14,069 nt of DNA from Chitinophagaceae bacterium (GCA_947483345.1 CANKNL010000050.1:1-14069), one strand, 5' to 3'; positions 1-7,331 are shown, numbered from the stretch's first letter. Notes: generated by a model from the letters alone, not told the origin. Translations and numbers: made by a program.

Positions 1-1632
1 AACATCATGAAAAGATTTGGAGCGGTCGGGGTTGCAGGTGCCATCAATAACCACAATAATGAAACCGAGTTCGGCCAGTGCCTGGTGATCGCCACGGGCA
101 GTGGTAAAGGATCGGCCGCCTACTCCACCGCCCTGCGGACCGGGATAGATATAATTGATGATAGGATATTTTTTTGTTTTGTCGAGCGTGGTGGGTGTGA
201 ACATGAGGCCATACAGGTCCCATTTACCATCACGGCTTTTTACGGTGATGGGTTCGGGTGCATGCCAGCCGGTGGCGGATAATTTGCTGATGTCGGCCTT
301 CTCAAGCGTGGCAATGAGTTTACCGTTCATGTCCCTTAACACGGCGGTTGGCGGCACATCGGGTTTTGAATAACTGTCGGTAAAATATTTTGCATCGGGC
401 GACAGGCTAACATTATGGTTTCCGTCTTCGGGAGTAAGCAGCTGCAGTTTTTTACCATCAAAATTGATGCGGTAAAAATGACTGAAGTAAGGGTCACGGC
501 CTGCTTCACGTCCATTGGCCTCAAAATATAATACCCGGTTCTTTTCATCTGTTTTTATTAAACGGGTAACTACAAATGCACCTTTGGTAATTTGATTTTT
601 AAGCTGGCCGGTGGTGGCATCATAAAGATAGAGATGCCCCCAATCGTCACGTTCGCTGTACCAGATGATCTCGTTGGTGGCCTGCAGGTAATTAAAATTA
701 ATAGCGCCCTGCCCGCTTTCGTATTGGGTGGCCACTTTTTCCTCAAAGATCTCTTTTACATCGCCGGTGGCAGCATCGGCAATACGAACTTTCTCTACTT
801 TATGATCTCGGGAAGTGGATATGAAGGCGAGTTTGGTTGCATCGGTACTCCACACATTATCATCATAACCACCGCTGGATGCGATATCATCACTGAGGGT
901 TCCTCTATGCTCATCGGCCGGTATCTTTAAACGAATGACTTTGGGATTATCCACTTCAATAATCACCCTGTGAATTTTCACAATGGCTGTATCCTGTGGC
1001 AGCGGGTATTTCCATTCCTCCAGTTTTGGTGCTCCTATATTTGTTGATACCAGGTACATCGTACTTACATGCCGTTGATCCTGCTGAAAGGTTGCTATTT
1101 TTTTAGAGTCGGGGCTCCAAAGCATGATGGGACGGTCACTATGCGTCCAGCCGGCATTGTCGGTGGCATAACCAAAATCTTTTATACCGTCTGTTGTAAG
1201 CTGGGTTTCTTTTTTGGTATCCACATCTTTTACCCACAGGTTCCAGTCTTTAATAAAAGCTGATTTTTTACCGTCGGGCGACAGGCTTTCAATACCAAAG
1301 CCACCTCTTCTGCGGCTACCACCTGCTGCTTTTGTGTCAAGGGCATCCGGTAAAATTGATTTTTTATCCGGACCGGTTTTACGACTTCCATCGGCAGGGT
1401 CTATTAAAACAAATTCAACCCCACCCGGTATAGAAACCGTATACCATAATTTACCATCGGGCAACCAATTTGGGTTTACATTGTTACGGTAAACAAGTTT
1501 ATTAGTATTGAAACCTAATGCTTTTGTGGCGGCCTCATAGTCTTTACTGGTTAAAACTTTTTTATCTGATTGGGCGGTTGCACTTAAAATGGCCATCATG
1601 CTCACAGCCAGTACTAAAATATTTTTTTTCAT
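1..1632 (-). CDS. Secreted S9 family peptidase (DPP IV-like), 3' part cut off by window edge
   Basis: A single minus-strand reading frame runs open from an ATG at 1632 to base 1, giving 544 residues without a stop; the gene continues off the left edge. It opens with a signal peptide (MKKN, hydrophobic core, then LSATA-Q, cleavage near residue 21). Residues about 60-470 contain repeated propeller-blade-like strands such as SLSPDGKK, WSPDSKK and WSTDATK, fitting the DPP IV N-terminal beta-propeller. Residues about 493-544 begin the alpha/beta-hydrolase domain (YIYPGPQGG, then RGDHQALAELGF and VIDGT). The family is usually 700-800 residues, so roughly the last 200-250, including the catalytic Ser-Asp-His, are outside the window and activity cannot be judged. 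A short Gly/Arg-rich stretch (GGSRRRGGFG) lies near residue 110. The predicted role is cleavage of peptides, probably dipeptides from N-termini, in the periplasm. The gene is divergent from fdhD and looks somewhat richer in G and C than its neighbours. The family call is firm; substrate is unknown. Confidence 0.9.
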   Translation of the reverse strand, partial: MKKNILVLAVSMMAILSATAQSDKKVLTSKDYEAATKALGFNTNKLVYRNNVNPNWLPDGKLWYTVSIPGGVEFVLIDPADGSRKTGPDKKSILPDALDTKAAGGSRRRGGFGIESLSPDGKKSAFIKDWNLWVKDVDTKKETQLTTDGIKDFGYATDNAGWTHSDRPIMLWSPDSKKIATFQQDQRHVSTMYLVSTNIGAPKLEEWKYPLPQDTAIVKIHRVIIEVDNPKVIRLKIPADEHRGTLSDDIASSGGYDDNVWSTDATKLAFISTSRDHKVEKVRIADAATGDVKEIFEEKVATQYESGQGAINFNYLQATNEIIWYSERDDWGHLYLYDATTGQLKNQITKGAFVVTRLIKTDEKNRVLYFEANGREAGRDPYFSHFYRINFDGKKLQLLTPEDGNHNVSLSPDAKYFTDSYSKPDVPPTAVLRDMNGKLIATLEKADISKLSATGWHAPEPITVKSRDGKWDLYGLMFTPTTLDKTKKYPIINYIYPGPQGGGVGGRSFTTARGDHQALAELGFIIVVIDGTCNPDRSKSFHDV

Positions 1633-1900
1633 TTTGCTATTTTTTCAGATGTTAAAGTATGAAAAGTTAGTGATATTGTAGTGACAAAATGTTAAGTGGT
1701 AAAATTTAGATTTTTTTATCAACCCAGAGGAGATTAACTCAAATTTAGATGAATACCTTTTTAGAAAATTGTTAGTTTCGGTTTTACATTTTTTGGTTAG
1801 CCCAAATGGGCAACATGAGTCATATTGCGTAAAAATGAGTTCCACCCCTACAACCTGTATGATCTATCCCCCATCCAAAATCTTTCTGTAATTTTAATAC

Positions 1901-2734
1901 ATGAGTAATAAATCGATTGAACAGATTACTATTAATAAAATACTGGCAGGTCATTTAATAAGCGCAGAAGATAAAGTTGCAACCGAAGAACCATTAGGCA
2001 TTCAACTGGCATACAGCAGTGCTAACGGCCGCTTGTTAAAACAGATCGCTGTTACCATGCGTACCCCCGGCCATGATGAAGAACTGGCTGCAGGTTTTTT
2101 ATTTACCGAAGGCGTCATCCATAACCCGTTAGCTATTGATCATATTAAACAAGTAACGGCTGATGATAACCAGGTATTGGTTACTTTAAAAGAAAATATT
2201 TTTCCGGATTTATCTAATGCGGTCAGAAATTTTTACAGCACATCCAGTTGTGGCATTTGTGGCAAAGCAAGCATTGAGGCCATTAGAACGGTTTCGCCAT
2301 ATGGCGCAGAGCCTGATCAGTTTTGCATCCAGGCATCCGTATTTTATCCTTTACAAAAAGAACTAAAAAAACACCAACTAATATTTGAAGATACAGGCGG
2401 TATTCATGCTTGTGCTTTATTTGACCTTACCGGTAACTTGATGATGATGAGAGAAGATGTGGGCAGACATAACGCCTTAGACAAACTCATCGGCACAGCG
2501 GTTTTAAATGATCAACTGCCCTTAACCAATTGTATTTTATTATTAAGTGGCCGCGCCAGTTTTGAACTGGTTCAAAAAGCAGTGATGGCAGGTATAAAAA
2601 TTATAGCTGCAGTTGGGGCACCCTCAAGCCTGGCGGTGGACATGGCCAAAGAATCAGGTGTTACTTTAATAGGGTTTTTAAGAGACGATCGTTTTAATAT
2701 ATATGCAGGCGCTCAACGGATAGTTGTACCCTGA
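1901..2734 (+). CDS. fdhD: FdhD, formate dehydrogenase accessory sulfurtransferase
   Basis: A 277-residue cytoplasmic protein of normal family length. FdhD takes sulfur from a cysteine desulfurase and passes it to the bis-MGD molybdenum cofactor before insertion into formate dehydrogenase. The family landmarks occur in order: RTPGHDEELAAGFLFTEG at about 54-71, the reactive CxxC motif in SSCGICGKASIE (Cys117 and Cys120), TGGIHACALFD at about 165-175, EDVGRHNALDKLIG at about 185-198, SGRASFELVQKA at about 216-227, and a C-terminal APSSLAVDMAKESG with GFLRDDRFNIY. The ATG at 1901 gives the normal N-terminus; there is no clear ribosome-binding site, as is common in Bacteroidota. No formate dehydrogenase or molybdopterin gene lies beside it: the upstream neighbour is divergent and the downstream one convergent, so it appears to be transcribed alone. 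Its client enzyme must be encoded elsewhere. Confidence 0.95.
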   Translation: MSNKSIEQITINKILAGHLISAEDKVATEEPLGIQLAYSSANGRLLKQIAVTMRTPGHDEELAAGFLFTEGVIHNPLAIDHIKQVTADDNQVLVTLKENIFPDLSNAVRNFYSTSSCGICGKASIEAIRTVSPYGAEPDQFCIQASVFYPLQKELKKHQLIFEDTGGIHACALFDLTGNLMMMREDVGRHNALDKLIGTAVLNDQLPLTNCILLLSGRASFELVQKAVMAGIKIIAAVGAPSSLAVDMAKESGVTLIGFLRDDRFNIYAGAQRIVVP

Positions 2735-2814
2735 CCACTATTAAAAACGATGACTTAAATAAAATTTATACCGTTTTGCTTTACGGCTATACATGCACCT
2801 GAAAACCAAACAAA

Positions 2815-4158
2815 TCAATTCATTCTAAATACAGGTGTTTGTTTGCAGTTACTGTATTCATTTGGATTTTCTGGTTTGGGACAAAAAGACAAACCTGCAA
2901 CAGTAGCGGTTTGTGTTGTTGCATTTTGTGTAATTTGGTCCCAGGTAATATTCTGATAATTGATACCCATAAATTTTTGTAAGGATTCTCTGAACTGTGT
3001 TGTAAAAATACCCCCGGTATTAGCATTACCTGCCGAAACCTGCCCTTTAGCAGCAGCCGTGATCATGATAGACGTTCTGTTGGGATTCATGAAAAGCGAT
3101 TGCATATTTTCCAGACTTAAGCCCACAGATGAGGGACGTGGTGAGGCGATATTGGCACTTTGTATACTTGTTACATTCAGGTGCCAGTTGCAACAATCGC
3201 TTATCACCAGGTTAAGACGGCCGGCCTTATTGGTGATCATGCTATATACTTCTTCCATGTTTATCTCATCTTCAAGTCTTACCGGTATGTCTTTATCATA
3301 GCGCAGATCAAGATAGGGATATTGCCGGTTGTCTTCTTTACTATAACCATGACCGGAATACTGAAAGATCACAATATCATTTTTAGCAGGCTGTATCTCG
3401 TTTATTTTTTTTAAAAGATTTGCCTTACTCAGGTCTTTACCCACCAACTCTGAAATGCTGATTTGAATACCCAGTTTATCAGCAATTTTTTTAAAATAGT
3501 CCTGTTGCTTTTTACGGTCTGTATCACAATCGGGGCCAATGGTTCCATCTTCTGTATCTGCAACAGTAAGTAAAAACATACGGGATGCTTTTATTTCAGC
3601 AGGTACGGTTCTTATGTTAGTGGCAAAAAGATTTTTATAGATATCTTCCTCTTTGGTAAAATAGGTCAGTATCAGTTCCGGGGTCATGTCTTTATCTTCA
3701 AGCAGCCTGATCTCACCATCAATTACGCCCTGCAATGTTTTGCCCTCATTATCTTTGGTCATCACGCCCCAGGGATCGTATCTGTCAAATTGAGTATTGT
3801 ATTTAAACCAGAAAGAAATCGGATAAAATTCTGTACTTAACGTATCCTCACCAAGCACAATAAAATTTTTACCCGTGTAATACATTTTTGAGTAATCAAC
3901 CATATTATTTTTATCCCTGGCAAAACCCTGAGCCAACTCGCAGTCCAGTATAAAGCTGTCTTCTGGTTTAGAGTCCATTGTTGCTATCCGCATTAATCCT
4001 GTTCCATCATCATTTAACAGATAAAAAGCCTTGTAACGTTGCATGTCACTTGGATTGCTTTTATCTGCAAAATAAAATTGCATTTCAAAATAGGATTGGG
4101 CATAAGTTGTAAATGCCAAAAAAAGACAGCATGCAATAAATAGGCCCCGTATTTTCAT
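2815..4158 (-). CDS. Secreted caspase-fold (peptidase C14) protein
   Basis: A 447-residue protein starting at the ATG at 4158 with a signal peptide (MKIRGLF, hydrophobic core, TTYA-Q, cleavage near residue 20), so the product is exported. Residues about 22-185 are an unrecognised N-terminal region rich in aromatic residues. Residues about 190-400 are a caspase-like domain: strand RMFLLTVAD (193-201), the catalytic-His motif IFQYSGHGY (His270), and the catalytic-Cys motif LVISDCCNW. By comparison with the D-x-C arrangement of metacaspases the nucleophile should be Cys323; Cys322 is its neighbour. ITAAAKGQVSAG (366-377) and GIFTTQF (383-389) fit the later core strands of the fold. Both dyad residues are present, so it may be an active Cys peptidase, with unknown substrate. 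It is convergent with fdhD, ending 80 bp away, and has its own promoter candidate at 4216-4245. The fold call is strong; the biological role is not known. Confidence 0.88.
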   Translation of the reverse strand: MKIRGLFIACCLFLAFTTYAQSYFEMQFYFADKSNPSDMQRYKAFYLLNDDGTGLMRIATMDSKPEDSFILDCELAQGFARDKNNMVDYSKMYYTGKNFIVLGEDTLSTEFYPISFWFKYNTQFDRYDPWGVMTKDNEGKTLQGVIDGEIRLLEDKDMTPELILTYFTKEEDIYKNLFATNIRTVPAEIKASRMFLLTVADTEDGTIGPDCDTDRKKQQDYFKKIADKLGIQISISELVGKDLSKANLLKKINEIQPAKNDIVIFQYSGHGYSKEDNRQYPYLDLRYDKDIPVRLEDEINMEEVYSMITNKAGRLNLVISDCCNWHLNVTSIQSANIASPRPSSVGLSLENMQSLFMNPNRTSIMITAAAKGQVSAGNANTGGIFTTQFRESLQKFMGINYQNITWDQITQNATTQTATVAGLSFCPKPENPNEYSNCKQTPVFRMN

Positions 4159-4215
4159 AAACAGTTTATTTTATATTAAATAATACTGTTAATCTACAAT
4201 TCATATTAAGAATAA

Positions 4216-4245
4216 CAAAATTTTGAACCGGAAATTTTACGACAA
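4216..4245 (-). promoter_or_regulatory. Bacteroidota-type promoter for the caspase-like gene
   Basis: Read on the minus strand, a -33 TTG (4245-4243) is followed by a 19-base spacer and AAATTTTG (4223-4216), a 7-of-8 match to the TAnnTTTG -7 box. It would start transcription roughly 50 bases before the ATG at 4158. The spacing is right for the phylum; the call rests on motif matching only. Confidence 0.4.
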
Positions 4246-4320
4246 GTGCCAAAAGGATGCCATTGCACAGATTTTTTAATCCTGCATTAAATTATAAATC
4301 ACGTTAATTACGACTTGAAA

Positions 4321-4611
4321 TTAAATGACAATCACACTGTTTGTGCCGCCATAAGCATTCTCAATCTCTTTATCTGCTTCGGTTTCATTTACCCACTCGG
4401 TTTTATTAACCAGGTATTTAAACTCTTGCTCCAGGCCCTTTGCCAAAGACACTTCTGTAGAGAAACTGCCATCCTTTTTCTTTTTAAGAATAATACCGGT
4501 TTCCCAATCACTGTTTAATCCCATAATTTCTACGGTCTCTGCATTTTCCGGTACCACACTGAATTTTACCTTACAATAATCTTTTGTTTTAAAATACGTT
4601 TTCTGTATCAT
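4321..4611 (-). CDS. Stand-alone glycogen-binding domain protein (CBM48/AMPK-beta-like, isoamylase early set)
   Basis: A 96-residue protein without signal peptide or membrane segment, consisting of one immunoglobulin-like early-set domain. The features are those of glycogen-binding CBM48/AMPK-beta domains: KVKFSVVPENAETVEIMG (14-31) as the first strands, LNSDWE (32-37) with the conserved Trp36, DGSFSTEVSL (47-56), EFKYLVNKTEWVNE (63-76) with Trp73, and the closing NAYGGTNSVIVI (85-96), which resembles the 'N-x-x-G-x-x-N-S-V-V' end of the family. Such domains normally sit on branching enzymes, isoamylases or kinases. Here nothing is attached, so the protein may bind alpha-glucan itself or act as an adaptor. 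It lies 162 bp upstream of the caspase-like gene on the same strand, with a promoter candidate between them, so a shared transcript is uncertain. The start ATG at 4611 leaves the full domain intact. Confidence 0.82.
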   Translation of the reverse strand: MIQKTYFKTKDYCKVKFSVVPENAETVEIMGLNSDWETGIILKKKKDGSFSTEVSLAKGLEQEFKYLVNKTEWVNETEADKEIENAYGGTNSVIVI

Positions 4612-4950
4612 TTTTTTTAGTTGGGTTATAAAATAATTATCCCGGTAATGTATTTACCAGGTCAGATAGCAAAATAAATCGTTAAGAAAAACAGGCTTGA
4701 GACTCAAGGCTGTTACCTTTAATACAATTTTACTAAAAAGGTAACCCAATCAAGGGGTTTGTAAGCACTATATACCTGTGTTGAATCTGTTATTCAAATC
4801 TATAAAAAAAGGGGTAATTAAGTTAGCTTCACATCAAACTTAAAGTAAACTTAATGTCTATGAACACAAGTTGATAAGGCGATCATTTAAAAATTATGCC
4901 TAATTTGGGTTAACACAAGTGCAGCAGGCATAAACCCTGTGATAAATAAT
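4612..4950. other. Divergent intergenic region with nested inverted repeats
   Basis: This 339-bp gap separates two divergent genes and contains no convincing reading frame. Its visible structure is a 9-bp inverted repeat, GTTACCTTT at 4712-4720 and AAAGGTAAC at 4737-4745, with a 16-base spacer. A second short stem, AACCC at 4743-4747 and GGGTT at 4755-4759, uses the end of the same right arm, so the two cannot form together. A GGTAA/TTACC mini-stem lies near 4653-4667. No full TAnnTTTG box was found for either flanking gene. Confidence 0.4.
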
Positions 4951-6561
4951 ATGAAGAATAAGTTCTCTATTGCTTTACATGCCTTAAAACAAGCAGCCAA
5001 TAAATTTGATGTGGAGGCTAATGACAATAAAAAAAGACTGCTGCACACTCTTCAATCCATACCCCTTCCCGCCGGAAAATACCAGCTGGAATATTATAAT
5101 GCCTTATTGTTTTTATCGGCATACCCGGGTGATGGCCTGCTATTAAAATTCTCAGAAAAAGAACTTAAACGACTGGCCCTGTTTGGTAAACAAAATAGAA
5201 TACAACAAAAACCTGTTCCCCAAAATGAAGGCCTGCCTTATACCGAAACCATAACCCGCTTTTCGCCGGCATTTTTAAGCTGGTTAATTTTGCAAAAAGA
5301 CTTTAAAGTAGTTTTTGATTCTTTTCATCAGCCTACTATGTCGCTAAATGAATTACTAAATTTATCCTTACCGGCTTTATTAAAACATGAGACTACTGCA
5401 GGTTTAAATAATGAAGACCTGTTGCACACGCTTCAGGTTAAGCCATCACAACTTATCGCTTTTCTTCTTGGTCAGTTAGCCCAATTTAAAACATGGCCGC
5501 TATTACAGGATTTTTTTACCGAACGACTGGATCTGTATGTAAAACTGGTACCCGTGAATGCTCAATTTTCACGTGCCTTTAACCGCCTTCCCATTGAGCA
5601 GGTTTTTTATCAGCCCGAACTGCTTAAGCATTTTAACCATCTGGATCTGATAAATCAAAGTTTACCGCCTCAGGTAGACTCCACAGAAAAAGACAGGCAA
5701 CAACTAATAAAGGTCATTAAATATGCGATGGCCTTAACAGCCCGGGAAACAGACCCAACCAGTTTCATGCAGGATCATTCTGTACGTTTTTTCAAATTAG
5801 AAAGAGGTGTAGCCATTGCTATTTATGGTATGGTTCCCCAAAGGCAATTGCCCTTGGAATCCTATGTTGGATTTACGGTTTTTAAAAACGGACTACCGGT
5901 CTCTTATGGTGGTGCTTGGGTATTTGGATTAAGGGCAAGGATAGGCATCAATATTTTTGAAGCATTCCGTGGAGGCGAATCGGGTTATATCATGTGCCAG
6001 TTGCTCAGGGTTTATAAACAGGTTTTTGGGGTCAGCTTTTTTGAAGCAGAACCATTTCAATATGGATTGGATAATCCGGATGGTATTGCCAGCGGCGCTT
6101 TCTGGTTTTATTACCGCTATGGTTTCAGGCCGGTTGATGACAGCTTACTGCAGCTTTCAACAAACGAATATATTAAAATAAAGAGCCGGAAAAATTACCG
6201 CAGTTCGGTTAAAACCCTGATTCGGTTTACCCAAACCAATATGGCGTTAAACCTGGGTAAAACCATACCACCTGACCTTACTTTAGTAACAGAAAAAGTA
6301 CTCGCTGTTTTAAAAAAGGATTGGCATGACAATGCTGTTCAAATCAGGCAGGACGCTATAGATTGGTTTTGTAAAAAAGCCGGATTAAATAAGGATCAAT
6401 TAAACACTGATGAAATAAAAGTATTGGAAGAAGTGGCTTTATGGGCGCTGGTGATGAAAATAAATAAATCGAAACAACTTCAACTGATGAAGCAAATGGT
6501 TTTTACAAAACCAACAGATCTGTATACGTATCAGCAGCTACTGCTTAAGTTACTTGTATAA
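4951..6561 (+). CDS. Conserved uncharacterised protein with GNAT-like C-terminal core
   Basis: A 536-residue soluble protein, without signal peptide or membrane segment, counted from the ATG at 4951. An in-frame GTG at 4939 would add four residues and is less likely. The N-terminal part is helical, with YNALLFLSAYPGD (about 49-61) and FSPAFLSWLI (about 104-113). Residues about 300-396 look like an acetyltransferase fold: a beta-hairpin ESYVGFTVFKNGLPVSYGG, then INIFEAFRGGESGY followed by a helix at the position of the CoA-binding loop, and finally NPDGIASGAFWFYYRYGFRP, which resembles the terminal 'F-Y-x-x-x-G-F' of GNAT enzymes. From memory, the same FE-x-FRGGE and SGA(F/W)WFYY-x-x-GFRP signatures occur in uncharacterised proteins of other phyla, but this was not checked. 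The C-terminal about 140 residues are lysine-rich and helical. Substrate and partners are unknown; no neighbour suggests a pathway. The gene is surely real, the fold is inference. Confidence 0.8.
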   Translation: MKNKFSIALHALKQAANKFDVEANDNKKRLLHTLQSIPLPAGKYQLEYYNALLFLSAYPGDGLLLKFSEKELKRLALFGKQNRIQQKPVPQNEGLPYTETITRFSPAFLSWLILQKDFKVVFDSFHQPTMSLNELLNLSLPALLKHETTAGLNNEDLLHTLQVKPSQLIAFLLGQLAQFKTWPLLQDFFTERLDLYVKLVPVNAQFSRAFNRLPIEQVFYQPELLKHFNHLDLINQSLPPQVDSTEKDRQQLIKVIKYAMALTARETDPTSFMQDHSVRFFKLERGVAIAIYGMVPQRQLPLESYVGFTVFKNGLPVSYGGAWVFGLRARIGINIFEAFRGGESGYIMCQLLRVYKQVFGVSFFEAEPFQYGLDNPDGIASGAFWFYYRYGFRPVDDSLLQLSTNEYIKIKSRKNYRSSVKTLIRFTQTNMALNLGKTIPPDLTLVTEKVLAVLKKDWHDNAVQIRQDAIDWFCKKAGLNKDQLNTDEIKVLEEVALWALVMKINKSKQLQLMKQMVFTKPTDLYTYQQLLLKLLV

Positions 6562-6625
6562 GAATATCTTTAATTCAAGAAACACTCTCTGGGAGATAAT
6601 TCAGTTTGTTTTTACGATAGCCAAA

Positions 6626-6757
6626 TTAGAAATAGATGTAAATTTGGACTGTAGCAGGTTAAATTTAAACAGGTCATTATCTGATACCGATAAGCCTATT
6701 CGAAACAGAAAACCGGTAACCGGTTTGATTAAAATAATATGACATGAATTTATTAAT
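6626..6757 (+). repeat. Leader repeat copy A: promoter, leader palindrome and orphan start codon
   Basis: This stretch aligns by hand with 6842-6974, the promoter and leader of the lipoprotein gene, at a constant offset of 216-217 bases. Shared landmarks are a 15-base identical block (6630-6644 and 6847-6861), GCAGG, the ATTATC block, an inverted repeat ending 17 bases before an ATG, and the start itself: ATGAATTTATTAATG at 6744-6758 against ATGAATGTATTAAAG at 6960-6974. In copy A the frame after the ATG runs straight into the hairpin at 6758 and stops at 6839 after about 31 codons, showing no lipoprotein. It looks like the decayed upstream copy of a tandem duplication. A TAAATTTG box lies at 6639-6646. 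Confidence 0.55.
6710..6726. promoter_or_regulatory. 17-bp palindrome AAACCGGT-A-ACCGGTTT in leader copy A
   Basis: A perfect 8+1+8 inverted repeat lies 17 bases before the orphan ATG at 6744. The corresponding place in copy B carries AAAACC (6925-6930) and GGTTTT (6937-6942), also ending 17 bases before its ATG. The structure is therefore kept although the sequence changed, as expected for an operator or an RNA hairpin in the leader. The role is inferred. Confidence 0.45.
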
Positions 6758-6810
6758 GTTTAAGCCTAACACTTGGAGAGTTACAAACCCTCCAAGTGTT
6801 AGGCTTAAAC
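6758..6810. repeat. Strong 53-nt hairpin, REP/MITE-like element
   Basis: Two perfectly complementary 21-base arms (6758-6778 and 6790-6810) flank an 11-base centre, which can add a GTT/AAC pairing around the triplet ACA after one A-C mismatch. The arm core contains CCTAACACTTGGAG. No T-run follows on either side, so it is not a classic intrinsic terminator. Its length and near-perfect symmetry resemble a mobile or REP-type intergenic palindrome. It sits just after the orphan start codon of leader copy A. No second copy is visible in the window. Confidence 0.6.
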
Positions 6811-6841
6811 CTTCCAAGAGCTTGACATCCCATATTTAAAA

Positions 6842-6870
6842 TTCAAAAATAGATGTAAATTGTATTTTTG
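6842..6870 (+). promoter_or_regulatory. Promoter of the small lipoprotein gene (leader repeat copy B)
   Basis: TATTTTTG at 6863-6870 is an exact match to the Bacteroidota -7 box TAnnTTTG and is followed by C, as often seen. TTC at 6842-6844, 18 bases upstream, stands in for the -33 TTG. Transcription would begin near 6876, leaving a leader of about 85 bases that carries the AAAACC/GGTTTT inverted repeat (6925-6942). This region is copy B of the leader duplication. Confidence 0.5.
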
Positions 6871-6959
6871 CAGGATAATGTGGAACTGGTTATTATCATC
6901 TGTTACCAAAAACATTAAAAACTTAAAACCATTACCGGTTTTATAAAATAACACATCTC

Positions 6960-7331
6960 ATGAATGTATTAAAGTATCGCAACTATTTACTTTTATCTTT
7001 TTTAGTTTCTTTATTTTCCTGCAAATGTAATCATACAATAGATGGCGGATCCTGTACCTACGATACAAAAATCTATCCGGCCATGGTCATTAATATTGAA
7101 ACGAAAGACAGCTTAAATGCAGATATTCTTTTTAAGATTGAAGATAAAACCGGTAACCTTTACCGCGACAGTGTATCCTGGAATATGGAAAAAAAGGAAT
7201 ATGCCCTGCTCTCGATGATCAAAAAAGACAGTGTTGAAGTGGGTAATACATATCAATACATTATAATGGAAATTAAAACCGGACACTGTACACCTAAAAT
7301 TGAAATTTTGAAACTGGAAAAATACCAGTGA
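6960..7331 (+). CDS. Small hypothetical lipoprotein
   Basis: A 123-residue protein. The N-terminus has a basic start, a hydrophobic stretch (YLLLSFLVSLFS) and a lipobox LFSC with Cys21, so it should be lipidated and anchored in the inner or outer membrane facing the periplasm. The mature part has further cysteines (Cys23, the Cys in GGSCTYD and the Cys in GHCTPK) and alternating hydrophobic/polar strands, suggesting a small beta-rich domain with a possible disulfide. No family was recognised. It is preceded by a recognisable promoter and a leader that is duplicated upstream. It converges on the small membrane protein gene that ends at 7443. A weak stem (TATTGGAT 7360-7367 with ATCCAATA 7384-7391) lies between the two 3' ends. 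Real gene likely; function unknown. Confidence 0.75.
   Translation: MNVLKYRNYLLLSFLVSLFSCKCNHTIDGGSCTYDTKIYPAMVINIETKDSLNADILFKIEDKTGNLYRDSVSWNMEKKEYALLSMIKKDSVEVGNTYQYIIMEIKTGHCTPKIEILKLEKYQ

Noticed and set aside
336..930. Frames on either strand inside the S9 peptidase gene
   Set aside because: They lie wholly within the long, domain-supported minus-strand frame and show no family features.
1800..1811. Short palindrome GCCCAAATGGGC upstream of fdhD
   Set aside because: Five-base arms are expected by chance in a window of this size; no second copy or promoter overlap supports an operator.
1645..1845. Minus-strand reading frame of 66 codons upstream of the S9 peptidase gene
   Set aside because: Ordinary AT-rich intergenic composition, no domain, no signal or membrane pattern, and it occupies the region where the two divergent promoters must lie.
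4939..4941. GTG start for the GNAT-like protein
   Set aside because: An ATG 12 bases downstream in the same frame gives a more natural MKNKF start; the difference is four residues.
6554..6742. Plus-strand frame of 62 codons overlapping the end of the GNAT-like gene
   Set aside because: It begins with TTG inside the upstream gene and its sequence is the duplicated promoter/leader region, so it is better explained as non-coding.
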